DNA from: Roseicyclus sp.
GTDB lineage: Bacteria > Pseudomonadota > Alphaproteobacteria > Rhodobacterales > Rhodobacteraceae
Reading direction: 5' to 3'
DNA: 64,000 nt
NCBI GenBank assembly: GCA_018401965.1
Contig: JAGYJU010000020.1
Span: forward strand, 372,001 to 436,000
The position numbers were made by a program, and so were the translations under genes. The notes beneath the pieces were generated by a model, which had not been told where the DNA came from, did no database searches, and worked only from the letters and a program-made list of their open reading frames with translations. Positions within the stretch are counted from its first letter, which is position 1, and each line of letters starts with the position of its first letter. This document shows, piece by piece, positions 1-10,029 of the stretch.

Positions 1-1565
1 GACGACAGCGCCGAGGTGGAGGTGATCCGCGGCGAAGCGCGTGTCGATCCTGTTGGACAGGCATCGGCCACCCCGCCGCAAGGCGGTGACGGCATGGGCT
101 GTCACGCCGGCGCGTCGGAAATGGAAAAGGCGGCCCGCATGGCGGGCAAGTCCGACATCCTTGATCAATATGCCAAGGATTACCCGCAAGGTCCGCATGA
201 CAAGCCGCAATCGCATGTGCCCCGCCTTTGGCTCGCTGCGCGTGGGCCTGCGGATGCGCCGCACGGCGACGGTGTTGTCGGGATCGGCCTGTTGCGTCTA
301 CGGCCTGACCTTCGTGTCGCATTTCTACGGTGCGCGCCGGTCGGTCGGCTATGTGCCGTTCAATTCCGAAACGCTGGTCACCGGCAAGCTGTTCGAAGAT
401 ATCCGCGAAGCGGTCCACGACATGGCCGACCCGGATCGGTACGACGCGATCGTCGTCACCAACCTGTGCGTGCCCACCGCGTCCGGCGTGCCGCTGCGCC
501 TGTTGCCGGATGAAATCAACGGGGTGCGGATCGTCGGCATCGATGTGCCGGGTTTCGGCATTCCCACCCACGCCGAAGCCAAGGATGTGCTGGCTGGTGC
601 GATGCTCAATTACGCCCGCAAGGAAGTGGAGGCTGGCCCCGTCCAGGCCCCCGTTTCGGGCAAATCCGACCGTCCGACAGTGACCCTGTTGGGCGAAATG
701 TTCCCTGCGGACCCTCTGGGTATCGGAGGGATGCTCGCGCCACTCGGTCTGGCGGCAGGTCCGGTCGTTCCCTGCCGTGAGTGGCGCGAGCTCTATTCCG
801 CGCTCGACAGCAAAGTCGTTGCTGCAATCCACCCGTTCTACACCGCTGCGATCCGCGAGTTCGAGGCGGCCGGGCCGTACCATCGTGGGCTCTGCCCCGG
901 TGGGTCTGGATGGCACCGCCGCCTGGCTGGACGCCATCGCCGATGCCTATGGCGTGGCCGAGGACAAGCTGGCGGCGGCAAAGAACGCCTTCCTGCCCGC
1001 GATCAAGGCCGGGCTGGCGGCAAACCCGATCAAGGGCACGATCACCTTGTCGGGCTATGAAGGGTCGGAATTGCTGGTCGCGCGCCTGTTGATCGAAAGC
1101 GGCGCCGAGGTTCCTTACGTCGGCACGGCCTGCCCGAAAACCAAGTGGTCCGCGCCCGATGTTGCCTGGCTTGAGGCCAAGGGCGTCAAGATCAAGTTCC
1201 GCGCCAGCCTTGAAGATGACTGTGCCGCGATGGAAGCGATCCGTCCCGACCTGGCCATCGGCACCACGCCCGTGGTGCAAAAGGGCAAGGAAATGGGCAT
1301 TCCGTCGCTCTACTTCACCAACCTGATTTCGGCGCGCCCCTTGATGGGCCCGGCCGGTGCCGGATCGCTTGGCCAGGTGGTGAATGCCGCCATGGCCAAC
1401 AAGGACCGCATGGATCACATGCGCGATTTCTTTGCCGGTGTCGGCGAAGGCGATACCGCCGGCATCTGGGAAGGGTCGCCCAACCTGCGCCCCGATTTCC
1501 GCGCCGCGCATCAGAAGAAGCTCGACAAGTTGGCCCGCGCGGCCAAGGCCGAGGAGATGATCTGA
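1..1565 (+). CDS. bchY: Chlorophyllide a reductase (COR) subunit BchY; 5' partial, reading frame broken twice as sequenced
   Basis: BchY is the nitrogenase-like subunit that with BchZ binds chlorophyllide and with BchX reduces ring B in bacteriochlorophyll synthesis. The protein is recognisable across three frames: frame 1 up to about 213 ([16 protein letters not shown]), frame 2 from 215 to 874 ([33 protein letters not shown]), then frame 3 from 876 ([12 protein letters not shown]) to the stop at 1563-1565. One extra base near 214 and one near 875 explain both jumps; removing them gives about 520 uninterrupted residues, a normal BchY length. No convincing start codon with a ribosome site is seen, so the 5' end may lie upstream. 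The stop overlaps the bchZ start (TGATG). Identity is certain; the indels may be sequence errors. Confidence 0.9.
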
Positions 1566-3043
1566 TGCTGATCCAGGATCATGATCGCGCCGGTGGGTAC
1601 TGGGGGTCGGTCTATGCCTTTACGGCGGTGAAGGGGCTTCAGGTCATCATCGACGGGCCGGTGGGCTGTGAAAACCTGCCGGTGACGTCGGTGTTGCATT
1701 ACACCGACGGTTTGCCGCCGCATGAATTGCCGATTGTCGTGACCGGCCTTGGCGAAGAAGAGCTGGGCCGCGATGGCACCGAAGGCGCGATGAAGCGCGC
1801 CTGGGAAGCGCTTGATCCCGCGCTTCCCTCGGTGGTTGTCACCGGGTCCATTTCCGAGATGATCGGCGGCGGCGTGACGCCGCAAGGCACCAATATCCAA
1901 CGGTTTTTGCCGCGCACCATCGACGAGGATCAATGGGAAAGCGCCGATCGCGCGATGACCTGGATCTTTACCGAGTTCGGGATGACCAAGGGGCGCATGC
2001 CGCCCGAGAAAAAGCGCGAAGAGGGTGCGGCGCCGCGCGTCAACATCCTTGGGCCGATGTATGGCACCTTCAACATGCCGTCGGACCTGCATGAAATCCG
2101 CCGCCTTGTCCAAGGTATCGGGGCCGAGGTGAACATGGTCATGCCGCTGGGCAGCCATGTGGCCGAAATGCGCAACCTGGTGAATGCGGATGTGAACATC
2201 TGCATGTACCGCGAATTTGGCCGCGGCCTGTGCGAGGTTCTGGGCAAGCCCTACCTGCAAGCGCCGATCGGCGTGGACAGCACCACGAAATTCCTGCGCA
2301 AGCTGGGCGAATTGACCGGGCTTGACCCCGAGCCGTTCATCGAGCGTGAAAAGCATTCGACGATCAAACCTGTCTGGGATCTGTGGCGGTCGGTCACGCA
2401 GGATTTCTTTGCCACCGCCAGTTTCGGCATCGTGGCGAATGAAACCTATGCGCGCGGCGTGCGGCAGTTCCTGGAAACCGACATGGGCCTGCCTTGCGCC
2501 TTTGCGGTGGCGCGGATTGCCGGTCGCAAGACCAACAATGACGAAGTCCGCGCGATGATCCACCAAAAGCGGCCCCTGGTCCTGATGGGGTCGATCAACG
2601 AAAAGATGTACCTGGCCGAAATGGCCGGTGGGCATGGGCCAAAGCCCGTGTTCATGCCGGCCAGTTTCCCGGGCGCCGCGATCCGGCGCGCCACCGGCAC
2701 GCCCTTCATGGGCTATGCCGGCGCCACCTACATGATCCAGGAAGTGTGCAACGGCCTGTTCGATGCGCTGTTCCACATCCTGCCGCTTGGCAGCGAGATG
2801 GACGCCACCGATGCCACCCCCACCACGCTGCGCCGCGATTTCCCCTGGGATGCGGATGCGCAGGCGTTGCTGGACCGGATCGTTGCGGAACACCCGATAT
2901 TGACCCGTATTTCCGCCGCCAAATCGCTGAGGGACGCCGCCGAAAAGGCCGCGCTCGCCGGTGGGGCGGAACGGGTTGTGAAAGATACCGTGCGGGCCCT
3001 CGCCCCCACGGGATTTGATTTCAACGAGGGAGAGGAAAGATGA
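1565..3043 (+). CDS. bchZ: Chlorophyllide a reductase subunit BchZ
   Basis: BchZ pairs with BchY as the catalytic NifK-like component of chlorophyllide a oxidoreductase, forming the bacteriochlorin ring. The 492-residue protein is full length and intact. The N-terminal GPVGCENLP motif (Cys35) is the conserved cysteine environment of the family, followed by [13 protein letters not shown]; the long nitrogenase-type fold extends to about residue 420. Its ATG overlaps the bchY stop by one base, and its stop overlaps the pufQ ATG (ATGA at 3040-3043), so bchYZ and puf are probably translationally coupled and cotranscribed, the usual superoperon arrangement. Confidence 0.96.
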   Translation: MLIQDHDRAGGYWGSVYAFTAVKGLQVIIDGPVGCENLPVTSVLHYTDGLPPHELPIVVTGLGEEELGRDGTEGAMKRAWEALDPALPSVVVTGSISEMIGGGVTPQGTNIQRFLPRTIDEDQWESADRAMTWIFTEFGMTKGRMPPEKKREEGAAPRVNILGPMYGTFNMPSDLHEIRRLVQGIGAEVNMVMPLGSHVAEMRNLVNADVNICMYREFGRGLCEVLGKPYLQAPIGVDSTTKFLRKLGELTGLDPEPFIEREKHSTIKPVWDLWRSVTQDFFATASFGIVANETYARGVRQFLETDMGLPCAFAVARIAGRKTNNDEVRAMIHQKRPLVLMGSINEKMYLAEMAGGHGPKPVFMPASFPGAAIRRATGTPFMGYAGATYMIQEVCNGLFDALFHILPLGSEMDATDATPTTLRRDFPWDADAQALLDRIVAEHPILTRISAAKSLRDAAEKAALAGGAERVVKDTVRALAPTGFDFNEGEER

Positions 3044-3258
3044 CGGACTTCACCTCCGACCACCCGGTCGCGCGGCACAAACAGCCCAAGACCGAGTTCA
3101 TGATCTATTTCGGCATCATCTTCCTGGCGACCTTGCCGCTGGCGACCATCACATGGGCGCTGGCCGCAATCCGCCAGGGTGGGATGACGGAAAAAGGACC
3201 GATCAAGCGCGCCTGGAGCCAGGCGCGGATCATCACACCGATGATCTTTTCGGCCTGA
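3040..3258 (+). CDS. pufQ: PufQ, bacteriochlorophyll production/light-harvesting assembly protein
   Basis: Small 72-residue protein with one hydrophobic segment (about residues 21-43, [17 protein letters not shown]) flanked by polar ends, typical of PufQ, which supports bacteriochlorophyll delivery to pigment-protein complexes. It starts within the bchZ stop codon (ATGA overlap) and opens the puf operon. About 215 bases without a gene follow before pufB; that stretch holds short inverted repeats and the pufB ribosome site. Size, position and sequence agree, so identity is firm. Confidence 0.93.
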   Translation: MTDFTSDHPVARHKQPKTEFMIYFGIIFLATLPLATITWALAAIRQGGMTEKGPIKRAWSQARIITPMIFSA

Positions 3259-3473
3259 CACACCGGACCCGATCGCCCGTCCAAACCTGTCGTCAGACCA
3301 CAGGTGGGCATCGGACCGACGCAAGACACTCGGCGTGACGACCGGAGCCGATACTACATTTGCCGCAGTCCGAGCGATCGGGGTGGGGTGAATTGCCGAC
3401 AGGGCAATGAGGCCTTGTCGGGGCCCGGCCGCGGGGTTCGCGGCATCGGTCTAACGTTCCGGAGGAAAGTTAA
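3259..3473 (+). other. pufQ-pufB intercistronic region with small inverted repeats
   Basis: No gene is visible. ACCTGT and ACAGGT near 3284-3304 can pair around a 9-base loop, and ATTGCC (3392-3397) pairs perfectly with GGCAAT (3403-3408) around a 5-base loop. A strong ribosome-binding site GGAGGAAAG (3461-3469) precedes pufB. In related bacteria this region contains an mRNA processing site that uncouples pufQ from pufBA; here that role is inferred from position only. Confidence 0.5.
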
Positions 3474-3623
3474 ATGGCTGATAATTCCGACCTGTCTTTC
3501 ACAGGTCTTACTGACGAGCAGGCTCAAGAGCTGCACGCGGTATACATGAGCGGGCTCTGGCTGTTTTCGGCCGTCGCCCTTGTTGCTCACCTTGCCACGT
3601 ACATCTGGGCACCCTGGTTCTGA
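3474..3623 (+). CDS. pufB: Light-harvesting 1 (B870) beta polypeptide
   Basis: A 49-residue LH1 beta chain. The polar N-terminal part ([20 protein letters not shown]) leads into one transmembrane helix; His39 in [10 protein letters not shown] is the expected bacteriochlorophyll ligand, and the C-terminal WAPWF is typical. It binds BChl a and carotenoid in the LH1 ring around the reaction centre. A strong GGAGGAAAG site lies 4 bases before the ATG. The gene is followed 14 bases later by pufA with its own strong ribosome site. Confidence 0.97.
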   Translation: MADNSDLSFTGLTDEQAQELHAVYMSGLWLFSAVALVAHLATYIWAPWF

Positions 3624-3637
3624 GAAGGAGCTAAATC

Positions 3638-3802
3638 ATGGCTAAATTCTACAAGATCTGGCTCATTTTCGACCCCCGCCGCGTGTTCGTGGCACAGGGT
3701 GTGTTCCTGTTCCTTCTCGCGGCGATGATCCACCTGGTGGTTCTGTCGTCGGGCCTGAACTGGTTCGAGTCCGCAGCAGCAACCGCCGGCTTCGGCGGCT
3801 GA
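3638..3802 (+). CDS. pufA: Light-harvesting 1 (B870) alpha polypeptide
   Basis: A 54-residue LH1 alpha chain starting [20 protein letters not shown], a signature of the family, followed by one membrane helix ([16 protein letters not shown]) in which His32 is the expected bacteriochlorophyll ligand. It pairs with PufB in the inner-membrane LH1 ring. Its ribosome site GAAGGAG lies just after the pufB stop. A stable hairpin follows downstream, before pufL. Confidence 0.97.
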   Translation: MAKFYKIWLIFDPRRVFVAQGVFLFLLAAMIHLVVLSSGLNWFESAAATAGFGG

Positions 3803-3837
3803 CCTGCACCCGCGCCCGACCGGCGCGGAACAGTCTT

Positions 3838-3871
3838 GCTGCGGGCGGTGCACAGAGCTGTCGCCCGCAGC
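3838..3871 (+). promoter_or_regulatory. pufA-pufL intercistronic hairpin (mRNA stabiliser/partial terminator)
   Basis: GCTGCGGGCG (3838-3847) pairs perfectly with CGCCCGCAGC (3862-3871) around a 14-base loop and no T-run follows. In Rhodobacter a hairpin at this place protects pufBA mRNA from 3' decay and sets the excess of LH1 over reaction-centre subunits. Position and stem strength support the same role here; no other function is apparent in the 138-base gap. Confidence 0.75.
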
Positions 3872-3940
3872 GATCCGATTTAATTGACTGACGGCTGACC
3901 GGCACTGCCCGTTGACGCCGCCGAACGCGGAGACAGACGC

Positions 3941-4843
3941 ATGGCTTTGCTAAGCTTCGAAAAAAAATATCGCGTCCGCGGAGGGACGCTGATTGGCGGC
4001 GATCTGTTCGATTTCTGGGTGGGGCCCTTCTACGTGGGCTTCTTCGGGGTGACGACAGCGTTTTTCGCTATGTTGGGCACGATCATGATCTTCTGGGGAG
4101 CTGCCATGGATGGCAACTTCAACCCCTGGACGATCAACATCGCGCCCCCTGACCTGAGCTATGGGCTTGGGTTTGCGCCGCTTATGGAAGGCGGCCTGTG
4201 GCAGATCATCACCTTCTGCGCGATCGGGGCCTTCGTGTCCTGGGCGCTGCGCGAGGTCGAAATCAGCCGCAAGCTGGGCATGGGCTATCATGTGCCCTTT
4301 GCCTTTGCCTTTGCCATTTTCGCCTATGTGACGCTGGTGGTGTTCCGCCCGCTGTTGATGGGCGCCTGGGGTCACGCCTTTCCCTATGGCATCTTCAGCC
4401 ACCTCGACTGGGTGTCGAACGTCGGCTACGCCTACCTGCATTTCCATTACAACCCTGCACATATGATCGCGGTCTCGTTCTTCTTTGCGACGACCTTTGC
4501 GCTGGCGCTGCATGGTGGCCTTATCCTGTCGGCGGCCAACCCCGAAAAGGGCGAAGAGGCCAAGACACCCGATCACGAAGACACCTTCTTTCGTGATTTC
4601 ATCGGCTATTCGATCGGCACCTTGGGCATCCACCGTGTCGGCCTGTTGCTGGCGCTGAACGCCGGGTTCTGGAGTGCGGTCTGCATCATCATTTCCGGCC
4701 CGGTCTGGACATCCGGCTGGCCCGAATGGTGGAACTGGTGGCTTGAACTGCCGATCTGGCCCGATCCCGGCCCCGTGCATTCCTCCACCTATCTAGAGAC
4801 ATACGGCGCGAACGCACCGGCAGTCGTCGGGGGGACCAATTGA
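3941..4843 (+). CDS. pufL: Photosynthetic reaction centre L subunit
   Basis: Reaction-centre L chain, an inner-membrane protein with five transmembrane helices that binds the special-pair and accessory bacteriochlorophylls, bacteriopheophytin and QB with PufM. The start [20 protein letters not shown] is standard. The [19 protein letters not shown] segment carries the histidines next to the BChl sites, and later HGGLILSA and [10 protein letters not shown] contain the iron/quinone-side histidines. At 300 residues it is somewhat longer than the 282 of Rhodobacter, with a short C-terminal tail. The stop overlaps the pufM ATG by one base. Confidence 0.97.
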   Translation: MALLSFEKKYRVRGGTLIGGDLFDFWVGPFYVGFFGVTTAFFAMLGTIMIFWGAAMDGNFNPWTINIAPPDLSYGLGFAPLMEGGLWQIITFCAIGAFVSWALREVEISRKLGMGYHVPFAFAFAIFAYVTLVVFRPLLMGAWGHAFPYGIFSHLDWVSNVGYAYLHFHYNPAHMIAVSFFFATTFALALHGGLILSAANPEKGEEAKTPDHEDTFFRDFIGYSIGTLGIHRVGLLLALNAGFWSAVCIIISGPVWTSGWPEWWNWWLELPIWPDPGPVHSSTYLETYGANAPAVVGGTN

Positions 4844-5847
4844 TGGCCTACTTCGAATATCAAAACATCTTCACTCAGGTGCAGGTGCGTGGCGAACCCG
4901 AAATGGGCATGGCCATGGAAGACAACATCCAGGGCGGCGAGCGGACGAAGACGGCGACGTTTTCCAACCTTGCCGGCTGGCTGGGCAATGCGCAGATCGG
5001 CCCGATCTACCTTGGCTGGGCCGGCCTGATCAGCCTTGCGACCGGGACGCTCTGGTTCAACATCGTCGGCCTGAACATGCTGTCACAGGTCGGGTGGTCG
5101 ATCCCCGAATTCGTGCGGCAATTGTTCTGGCTGGCGCTGGAACCGCCGGGGCCGGAACATGGGCTGTCGATGCCGCCGCTCAACGATGGCGGCTGGTACA
5201 TCATTTCCAGCTTCTTCCTGCTGATCTCGGTGATGATGTGGTGGGTTCGCACCTACCTGTTGGCGGCACAGCACAAGATGGGCAAGCATATCGCCTGGGC
5301 CTTTCTGGCGGCGATCTGGCTGTTCCTGGTGCTGGGCCTGTTCCGCCCCATCCTGATGGGATCCTGGAGCGAGGCAGTGCCTTACGGCATCTTCCCGCAC
5401 CTTGATTGGACCACGGCGTTTTCGATCCGCTACGGGAACCTGTACTACAACCCGTTCCACGCGCTTTCGATCGTGTTCCTTTACGGGTCCGTCCTGTTGT
5501 TCGCGATGCATGGTGCGACCATCCTGGCCGTGTCGCGCTATGGCGGCGACCGGGAACTGGAACAGATCTACGACCGTGGCACGGCATCCGAACGGGCTGG
5601 TCTGTTCTGGCGCTGGACCATGGGTTTCAACGCCACGATGGAAGGCATTCACCGCTGGGCCTGGTGGTTCGCGGTTCTGACCCCAATCACCGGCGGGATC
5701 GGTATCTTGCTGACCGGCACTGTCGTGGACAATTGGTTCATCTGGGCCATCGAACACAACTTCGCCCCTGAATACCTTGGCGCATACGGCTATGAGGCCT
5801 ACGGCACCTACGGTGATTTCGGCGGCATCGCGTCGGGAGGTAACTGA
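4843..5847 (+). CDS. pufM: Photosynthetic reaction centre M subunit
   Basis: Reaction-centre M chain, the partner of PufL; it binds pigments, QA and the non-haem iron. The sequence [17 protein letters not shown] at the start, [19 protein letters not shown] in the middle and [12 protein letters not shown] near the C-terminus are diagnostic. ATG at 4843 (TGATG overlap with pufL) is preferred over the TTG three bases upstream. At 334 residues it is longer than the 308 of Rhodobacter; the C-terminal extension after [10 protein letters not shown], rich in Gly and Tyr, is common in species whose reaction centre carries a PufC cytochrome. pufC starts 3 bases after the stop. Confidence 0.97.
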   Translation: MAYFEYQNIFTQVQVRGEPEMGMAMEDNIQGGERTKTATFSNLAGWLGNAQIGPIYLGWAGLISLATGTLWFNIVGLNMLSQVGWSIPEFVRQLFWLALEPPGPEHGLSMPPLNDGGWYIISSFFLLISVMMWWVRTYLLAAQHKMGKHIAWAFLAAIWLFLVLGLFRPILMGSWSEAVPYGIFPHLDWTTAFSIRYGNLYYNPFHALSIVFLYGSVLLFAMHGATILAVSRYGGDRELEQIYDRGTASERAGLFWRWTMGFNATMEGIHRWAWWFAVLTPITGGIGILLTGTVVDNWFIWAIEHNFAPEYLGAYGYEAYGTYGDFGGIASGGN

Positions 5848-5850
5848 GCC

Positions 5851-6949
5851 ATGTTTCCCAAGTGGTTTGACAATTGGAACAAGGACAACCCGACCAATAT
5901 CTTTGGCCCGGCCATCGCGGTCGGGACGGTGGGATCGGCGATCTTTGTTGCAGCGATGATCGTGGCCTGGGGGCAACCCTTCCCCACGGACCAGATGCAA
6001 ACGGGGCCGCGCGGCACCGGGATGCACGTGTCGGAATTCGTATCGGATCTGGCCGTTTATCCCGATGTCGAAGGGTTCTTCACATCCGAACCGATCGTGC
6101 CCGCCGAAGGCGCGGCGGTGATGGGCGAAGCCGAAGGGGTTCCACCCACGCTGGCCAACCTGACACCGGAAAACTACGATCGCCTCGTGACCGCGATGCG
6201 GGACTGGACCGGCATTCCCGATCTGCTTGAACCGGGCAATGACAGCTACCAGACACTAGGTGGCTTACTCGATGATCGAGATGACCCAGAACATCAACCA
6301 GAACTGGGCGGCCCATGTTCAGGCCAACGCAGAGGTGGGTGTGACCTGTTACACTTGCCACCGCGGACAGCCGGTGCCGAACAATGTCTGGTTCCGCGTC
6401 AGCCCGGTCAATTCGAACGTGGCAGGATGGTCGGCCAACCAGAACCGCGTGACGATGGTGAGCAATTTCACCTCGTTGCCGTCGGATTACCTGGAAACCT
6501 ACCTGTTGGCGGATGCCGATGGTCAATATGCCCAGATCGCGGTGCATGACCTGGAAAGCCGCGTGCAGCAACAACCGGGCGATCCGCTGATCCAGCAGAC
6601 CGAACGGACTTATGCCTTCATGAACTATTTCGCCAATTCCTTGGGGGTGAACTGTGTGTTCTGTCACAACAGCCGCGCCTTCTACGATCCGGGCCAGGTG
6701 ACCCCACAATGGGCCACGGCCGGTCTTGGCATCATCATGGTTCAGGAACAGCTGGAACAATACATCCTGCCGCTGCAGGATGTGTTGCCCGCCGAACGGC
6801 TTGGCCCGGTCTATGCGGATGTGCCGAAACTGGCCTGCCGCACCTGCCACCAGGGCGAACAGCAGCCGCTCAACGGGTTGAACGTGATCCGCAACTGGCC
6901 CGAATTGGCCGTTCTGGATGACCTGCCCGATTATTCGGCCTTCGAGTAA
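5851..6949 (+). CDS. pufC: Reaction-centre cytochrome c subunit PufC, triheme type; one frameshift as sequenced
   Basis: PufC is the periplasmic, membrane-anchored multihaem cytochrome that re-reduces the special pair. The N-terminus has one membrane anchor (VGSAIFVAAMIVAWG). Three CXXCH motifs are visible: CYTCH, CVFCH and CRTCH. The fourth, usual first motif is absent: the region GIPDLLEPGNDSYQT (about 6208-6252) contains no cysteine, so this looks like a triheme subunit as described in Rhodovulum sulfidophilum. The frame changes at CTAGGTGGC (about 6259): an extra G moves the protein from frame 1 to frame 2, after which AYSMIEMTQNINQNW continues to the stop at 6947-6949. Corrected length is about 365 residues, normal for the family. 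Identity is firm; the indel may be a sequence error. Confidence 0.92.
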
Positions 6950-7049
6950 GGGCGATGCGGGCCACGGCCCATAGCCAAATGGATCGGGGGCGGCCCATGT
7001 CGTCCCCCTTCCAGACAGACCCTCGCGTCCCTTCGTGAGGTTCCTCCGG

Positions 7050-7084
7050 CCGCGGGCAGGTTCAGACCCTGCCTGCGGTTTTTT
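7050..7084 (+). terminator. Rho-independent terminator of the puf operon
   Basis: CCGCGGGCAGG (7050-7060) pairs with CCTGCCTGCGG (7068-7078), one G-U pair, 7-base loop, followed directly by TTTTTT (7079-7084). It lies 100 bases after pufC and 36 bases before dxs, so it probably ends the bchYZ-puf transcript and dxs has its own promoter or depends on readthrough. Confidence 0.85.
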
Positions 7085-7119
7085 CGTCTTTCCAGCCGGT
7101 TCGGGAGGGCCAGCGCAAA

Positions 7120-9039
7120 ATGACCGACAGACCCCACACCCCCGTTCTTGACCGCGTGACCTATCCGGCCGACCTGCGCCGCCTGTCCGACGACGAGCTG
7201 AAGCAATGCGCCGATGACCTGCGGGCCGAAACGATTTCCGCCGTGTCGCAAACCGGCGGCCATCTGGGATCGTCGCTTGGCGTTGTCGAATTGACCGTGG
7301 CGATCCATGCCGTGTTCAACACGCCCTATGACAAGCTGGTCTGGGATGTGGGCCATCAATGCTACCCGCACAAGATCGTCACCGGGCGGCGCGACCGCAT
7401 CCGGACCTTGCGCCAGAAAGACGGGCTGTCGGGCTTCACCAAGCGCGCTGAATCCGAGTACGATCCGTTTGGCGCGGCACATTCTTCTACAAGTATTTCC
7501 GCGGCTCTCGGCTTTGCCATGGCGCGCGAAATGGGGCAGGCGACCGGCGATGCGATTGCCGTGATCGGCGATGGCTCGATTTCCGCCGGCATGGCCTACG
7601 AGGCGCTGAACAACGCGGGCCATATCGGGCGGCGTCTGTTCGTGATCCTGAACGACAATGACATGTCCATCGCGCCGCCCACCGGCGCCATGTCGAGCTA
7701 TCTGGCGGGCCTGTCCAAGAATTCGCCCTTGGCCGCGTTGCGCGATATCGCCGATGGCGTCGCGGCGCATCTGCCCGAACCCTTGCGCCAGGGGGCCGAA
7801 CGCGCCCGTGAACTGGTCACGGGCCACCCGAAATCCGCGACGCTGTTCGAACATCTGGGTTTTACCTATATCGGCCCCGTCGATGGGCATGACATGGGCC
7901 AGTTGCTCAACGTGCTGCGATCCGCCAAGGCGCGCGCCACCGGCCCGGTTCTGATCCATGCCGTCACCGTCAAGGGCAAGGGCTATGCCCCGGCCGAGCG
8001 GTCGGATGATTGCTATCATGGTGTGAACAAGTTCGATGTCGCCACCGGGGTGCAGAAGAAATCCACACCCAATGCGCCCGCCTATACCACCGTTTTTGGC
8101 GACTGCCTCAAGCGCCATGCCGAGGGCGATAGCCGCATCGTCGGTATCACCGCCGCCATGCCCGGCGGTACAGGTCTCAACATCCTGCAAAAGGCGATGC
8201 CGGGCCGGGTGTTCGACGTGGGGATCGCCGAGCAGCACGCCGTGACCTTTGCCGCCGGGATGGCGGCGGGCGGCATGCGCCCCTTCTGCGCGATCTATTC
8301 CAGCTTTCTGCAGCGCGGCTATGATCAGGTCGTGCATGACGTGGCGCTGCAAAACCTTCCCGTGCGCTTCATGATCGACCGCGCGGGCCTGGTGGGGGCC
8401 GATGGGCCGACGCATGCCGGTGCCTTTGACATCGGGTTTCTTGCGGCGCTGCCCAACATGACCGTCATGGCCTGCGCCGACGAGGCCGAGATGGTGCATA
8501 TGATGGCCACCGCCGCCGCCCATGACAGCGGGCCGATCGCGCTGCGCTATCCGCGCGGCGAAGGCACGGGCGTGCCAATGCCCGAACAGGGCGAGGTGTT
8601 GGAGATCGGCAAGGGCCGCATCATCCAGCAAGGCCGCGATATCGCGATCCTGTCCTTCGGCGCGCATCTGGCCGAGGCAACCGATGCCGCCCGTGCACTG
8701 GAGGCGCGGGGGTTGAGCGTGACCATCGCGGATGCGCGTTTCGCCAAGCCGCTGGATACCGCCCTGGTCGATCGGCTCGCGGCAGGGCATTCGGCGCTCA
8801 TCACGGTGGAACAGGGCGCGATGCTGGGTTTTGGCGCGATCGTGTTGCACCATCTGGCGGCCACCGGCCAGCTGGATCGCGGTGTCGCCATCCGCACGCT
8901 GCATTTGCCGGACCGGTTCATCGATCAGGCCAGCCCCGCCGACATGTATGACGATGCAGGATTGACGGCGGGCCATATCGCGGCTGCCGCACTCGATGCC
9001 TTGGGGGTGGCGTCCCTGACCGGGAAGGCCCGCGCCTAG
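7120..9039 (+). CDS. dxs: 1-deoxy-D-xylulose-5-phosphate synthase
   Basis: First enzyme of the MEP isoprenoid pathway: pyruvate plus glyceraldehyde 3-phosphate to DXP, thiamine diphosphate dependent, cytosolic. The 639-residue protein is full length. [16 protein letters not shown] and the ThDP motif [17 protein letters not shown] (about residue 149) with N at NDNDMS identify it; the transketolase central domain ([18 protein letters not shown]) and C-terminal domain are intact. Its place after pufC, as in several Rhodobacteraceae, links precursor supply to carotenoid and phytyl-chain synthesis. The stop is only 3 bases from the convergent gene at 9043. Confidence 0.97.
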   Translation: MTDRPHTPVLDRVTYPADLRRLSDDELKQCADDLRAETISAVSQTGGHLGSSLGVVELTVAIHAVFNTPYDKLVWDVGHQCYPHKIVTGRRDRIRTLRQKDGLSGFTKRAESEYDPFGAAHSSTSISAALGFAMAREMGQATGDAIAVIGDGSISAGMAYEALNNAGHIGRRLFVILNDNDMSIAPPTGAMSSYLAGLSKNSPLAALRDIADGVAAHLPEPLRQGAERARELVTGHPKSATLFEHLGFTYIGPVDGHDMGQLLNVLRSAKARATGPVLIHAVTVKGKGYAPAERSDDCYHGVNKFDVATGVQKKSTPNAPAYTTVFGDCLKRHAEGDSRIVGITAAMPGGTGLNILQKAMPGRVFDVGIAEQHAVTFAAGMAAGGMRPFCAIYSSFLQRGYDQVVHDVALQNLPVRFMIDRAGLVGADGPTHAGAFDIGFLAALPNMTVMACADEAEMVHMMATAAAHDSGPIALRYPRGEGTGVPMPEQGEVLEIGKGRIIQQGRDIAILSFGAHLAEATDAARALEARGLSVTIADARFAKPLDTALVDRLAAGHSALITVEQGAMLGFGAIVLHHLAATGQLDRGVAIRTLHLPDRFIDQASPADMYDDAGLTAGHIAAAALDALGVASLTGKARA

Positions 9040-9042
9040 CGA

Positions 9043-9432
9043 TCAGCCGGCGCCGTCGGAAATCACCATGACCTGTGGTGTCGTGCCATAGCCATAGACC
9101 TGTACCAACAGGAACCGCGGCTGGCCCGACATCACCCAACCCGGGATGAATTCAAAGCCGGGTGCGATGCGCCAGATCTGCGGGATAAGCGACCGGTTGC
9201 CGGCATCTGCAAACACGGGATCCCATCCATCCTGGGCATCGGGTCTGCCGAACCGGTGCAGATTGGCGCGATCCTGTTGCAGGATCGCCCCGAAATCGCC
9301 CAAGCGCGCGCCCGAGCTGTTGAAGAAATCGCCGGGCCCGATCATCGCGTAATATTGCGAGATCAGGTTCTGGGCCTGTGCGGCAGGCGCCGACAGGCAC
9401 AGGCACAGCACCAATCCAAACACATGCCGCAT
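9043..9432 (-). CDS. Exported protein of unknown function within the PGC
   Basis: 129 residues. The N-terminus MRHVFGLVLCLCLSAPAAQA is a clear Sec signal peptide with a likely cleavage after AQA, giving a small periplasmic protein of about 109 residues rich in Gly, Phe and aromatic residues (FEFIPGWVMSGQPRFLL). No catalytic motif is seen and there are no cysteines in the mature part. It lies between dxs and idi, convergent with dxs. I do not recognise the family; a link to photosynthesis is only positional. Confidence 0.75.
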   Translation of the reverse strand: MRHVFGLVLCLCLSAPAAQAQNLISQYYAMIGPGDFFNSSGARLGDFGAILQQDRANLHRFGRPDAQDGWDPVFADAGNRSLIPQIWRIAPGFEFIPGWVMSGQPRFLLVQVYGYGTTPQVMVISDGAG

Positions 9433-9507
9433 GCGAAATCTCCTCTTCGACCCATGTCCGGAGGAGTTTAGGGCCCGTGTCGGTGGCGGCCAGCCAAAAT
9501 CGGTCTG

Positions 9508-10029
9508 TCACGCGTCGTGAAAGATCACGCTTGCATGGTCGCGCAGGTAGATCTGCAACCATGGTGTGAAAACATGGGGCGTTTCCACCACGGCGCGCAT
9601 GACCTCGGGCAGGGGCTGCCAGATCGTATCCATCACCTCGTCGGGGTTTGGGCGCGCTTCGCGTCCTTCGGGCAGGTCACCGACAAAGATATCGACCACC
9701 TCGTGCTCGATCAGCCCGCTACCCACATCGGCCCGGTATTCCACCGTATCGCGAAAGGTCAGCGTCACACCGTCCAGGCCCAGTTCCTGGTCCAGGCGCC
9801 GTGTGGCGCAATCCATCGCGGCCTCGCCCCAATGGGGGTGGGTGCAACAGGTGTTCGCCCACAGGCCCGGCGTGTGGTATTTGCCCAAGGCCCGGCGTTG
9901 CAGCAACACCTTGTCGCCGCGCATCAGGAACACCGAAATCGCCTTGTGGCGCAGGCCTTTGACATGCGCCTCGAGCTTTTCGACGGGGGTCAATGTGCCG
10001 TTCACCCAGGCCGGGATCATGTCGGTCAT
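9508..10029 (-). CDS. idi: Isopentenyl-diphosphate delta-isomerase (type I)
   Basis: Interconverts IPP and DMAPP, the primer for geranylgeranyl diphosphate used in carotenoid and bacteriochlorophyll phytyl chains. A 173-residue Nudix-fold protein: KVLLQRRALGKYHTPGLWAN and TCCTHPHWGE carry the catalytic Cys and metal-binding His residues, and RRLDQELGL is the Nudix-like helix. ATG at 10029 is chosen because it overlaps the bchP stop (ATGA); the longer upstream frame runs inside bchP. Last gene of the leftward bchG-bchP transcript. Confidence 0.95.
   Translation of the reverse strand: MTDMIPAWVNGTLTPVEKLEAHVKGLRHKAISVFLMRGDKVLLQRRALGKYHTPGLWANTCCTHPHWGEAAMDCATRRLDQELGLDGVTLTFRDTVEYRADVGSGLIEHEVVDIFVGDLPEGREARPNPDEVMDTIWQPLPEVMRAVVETPHVFTPWLQIYLRDHASVIFHDA

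Noticed and set aside
5848..7119. pufX after pufM
   Set aside because: The gene after pufM is the CXXCH-containing pufC; no pufX-like single-span ORF exists here.
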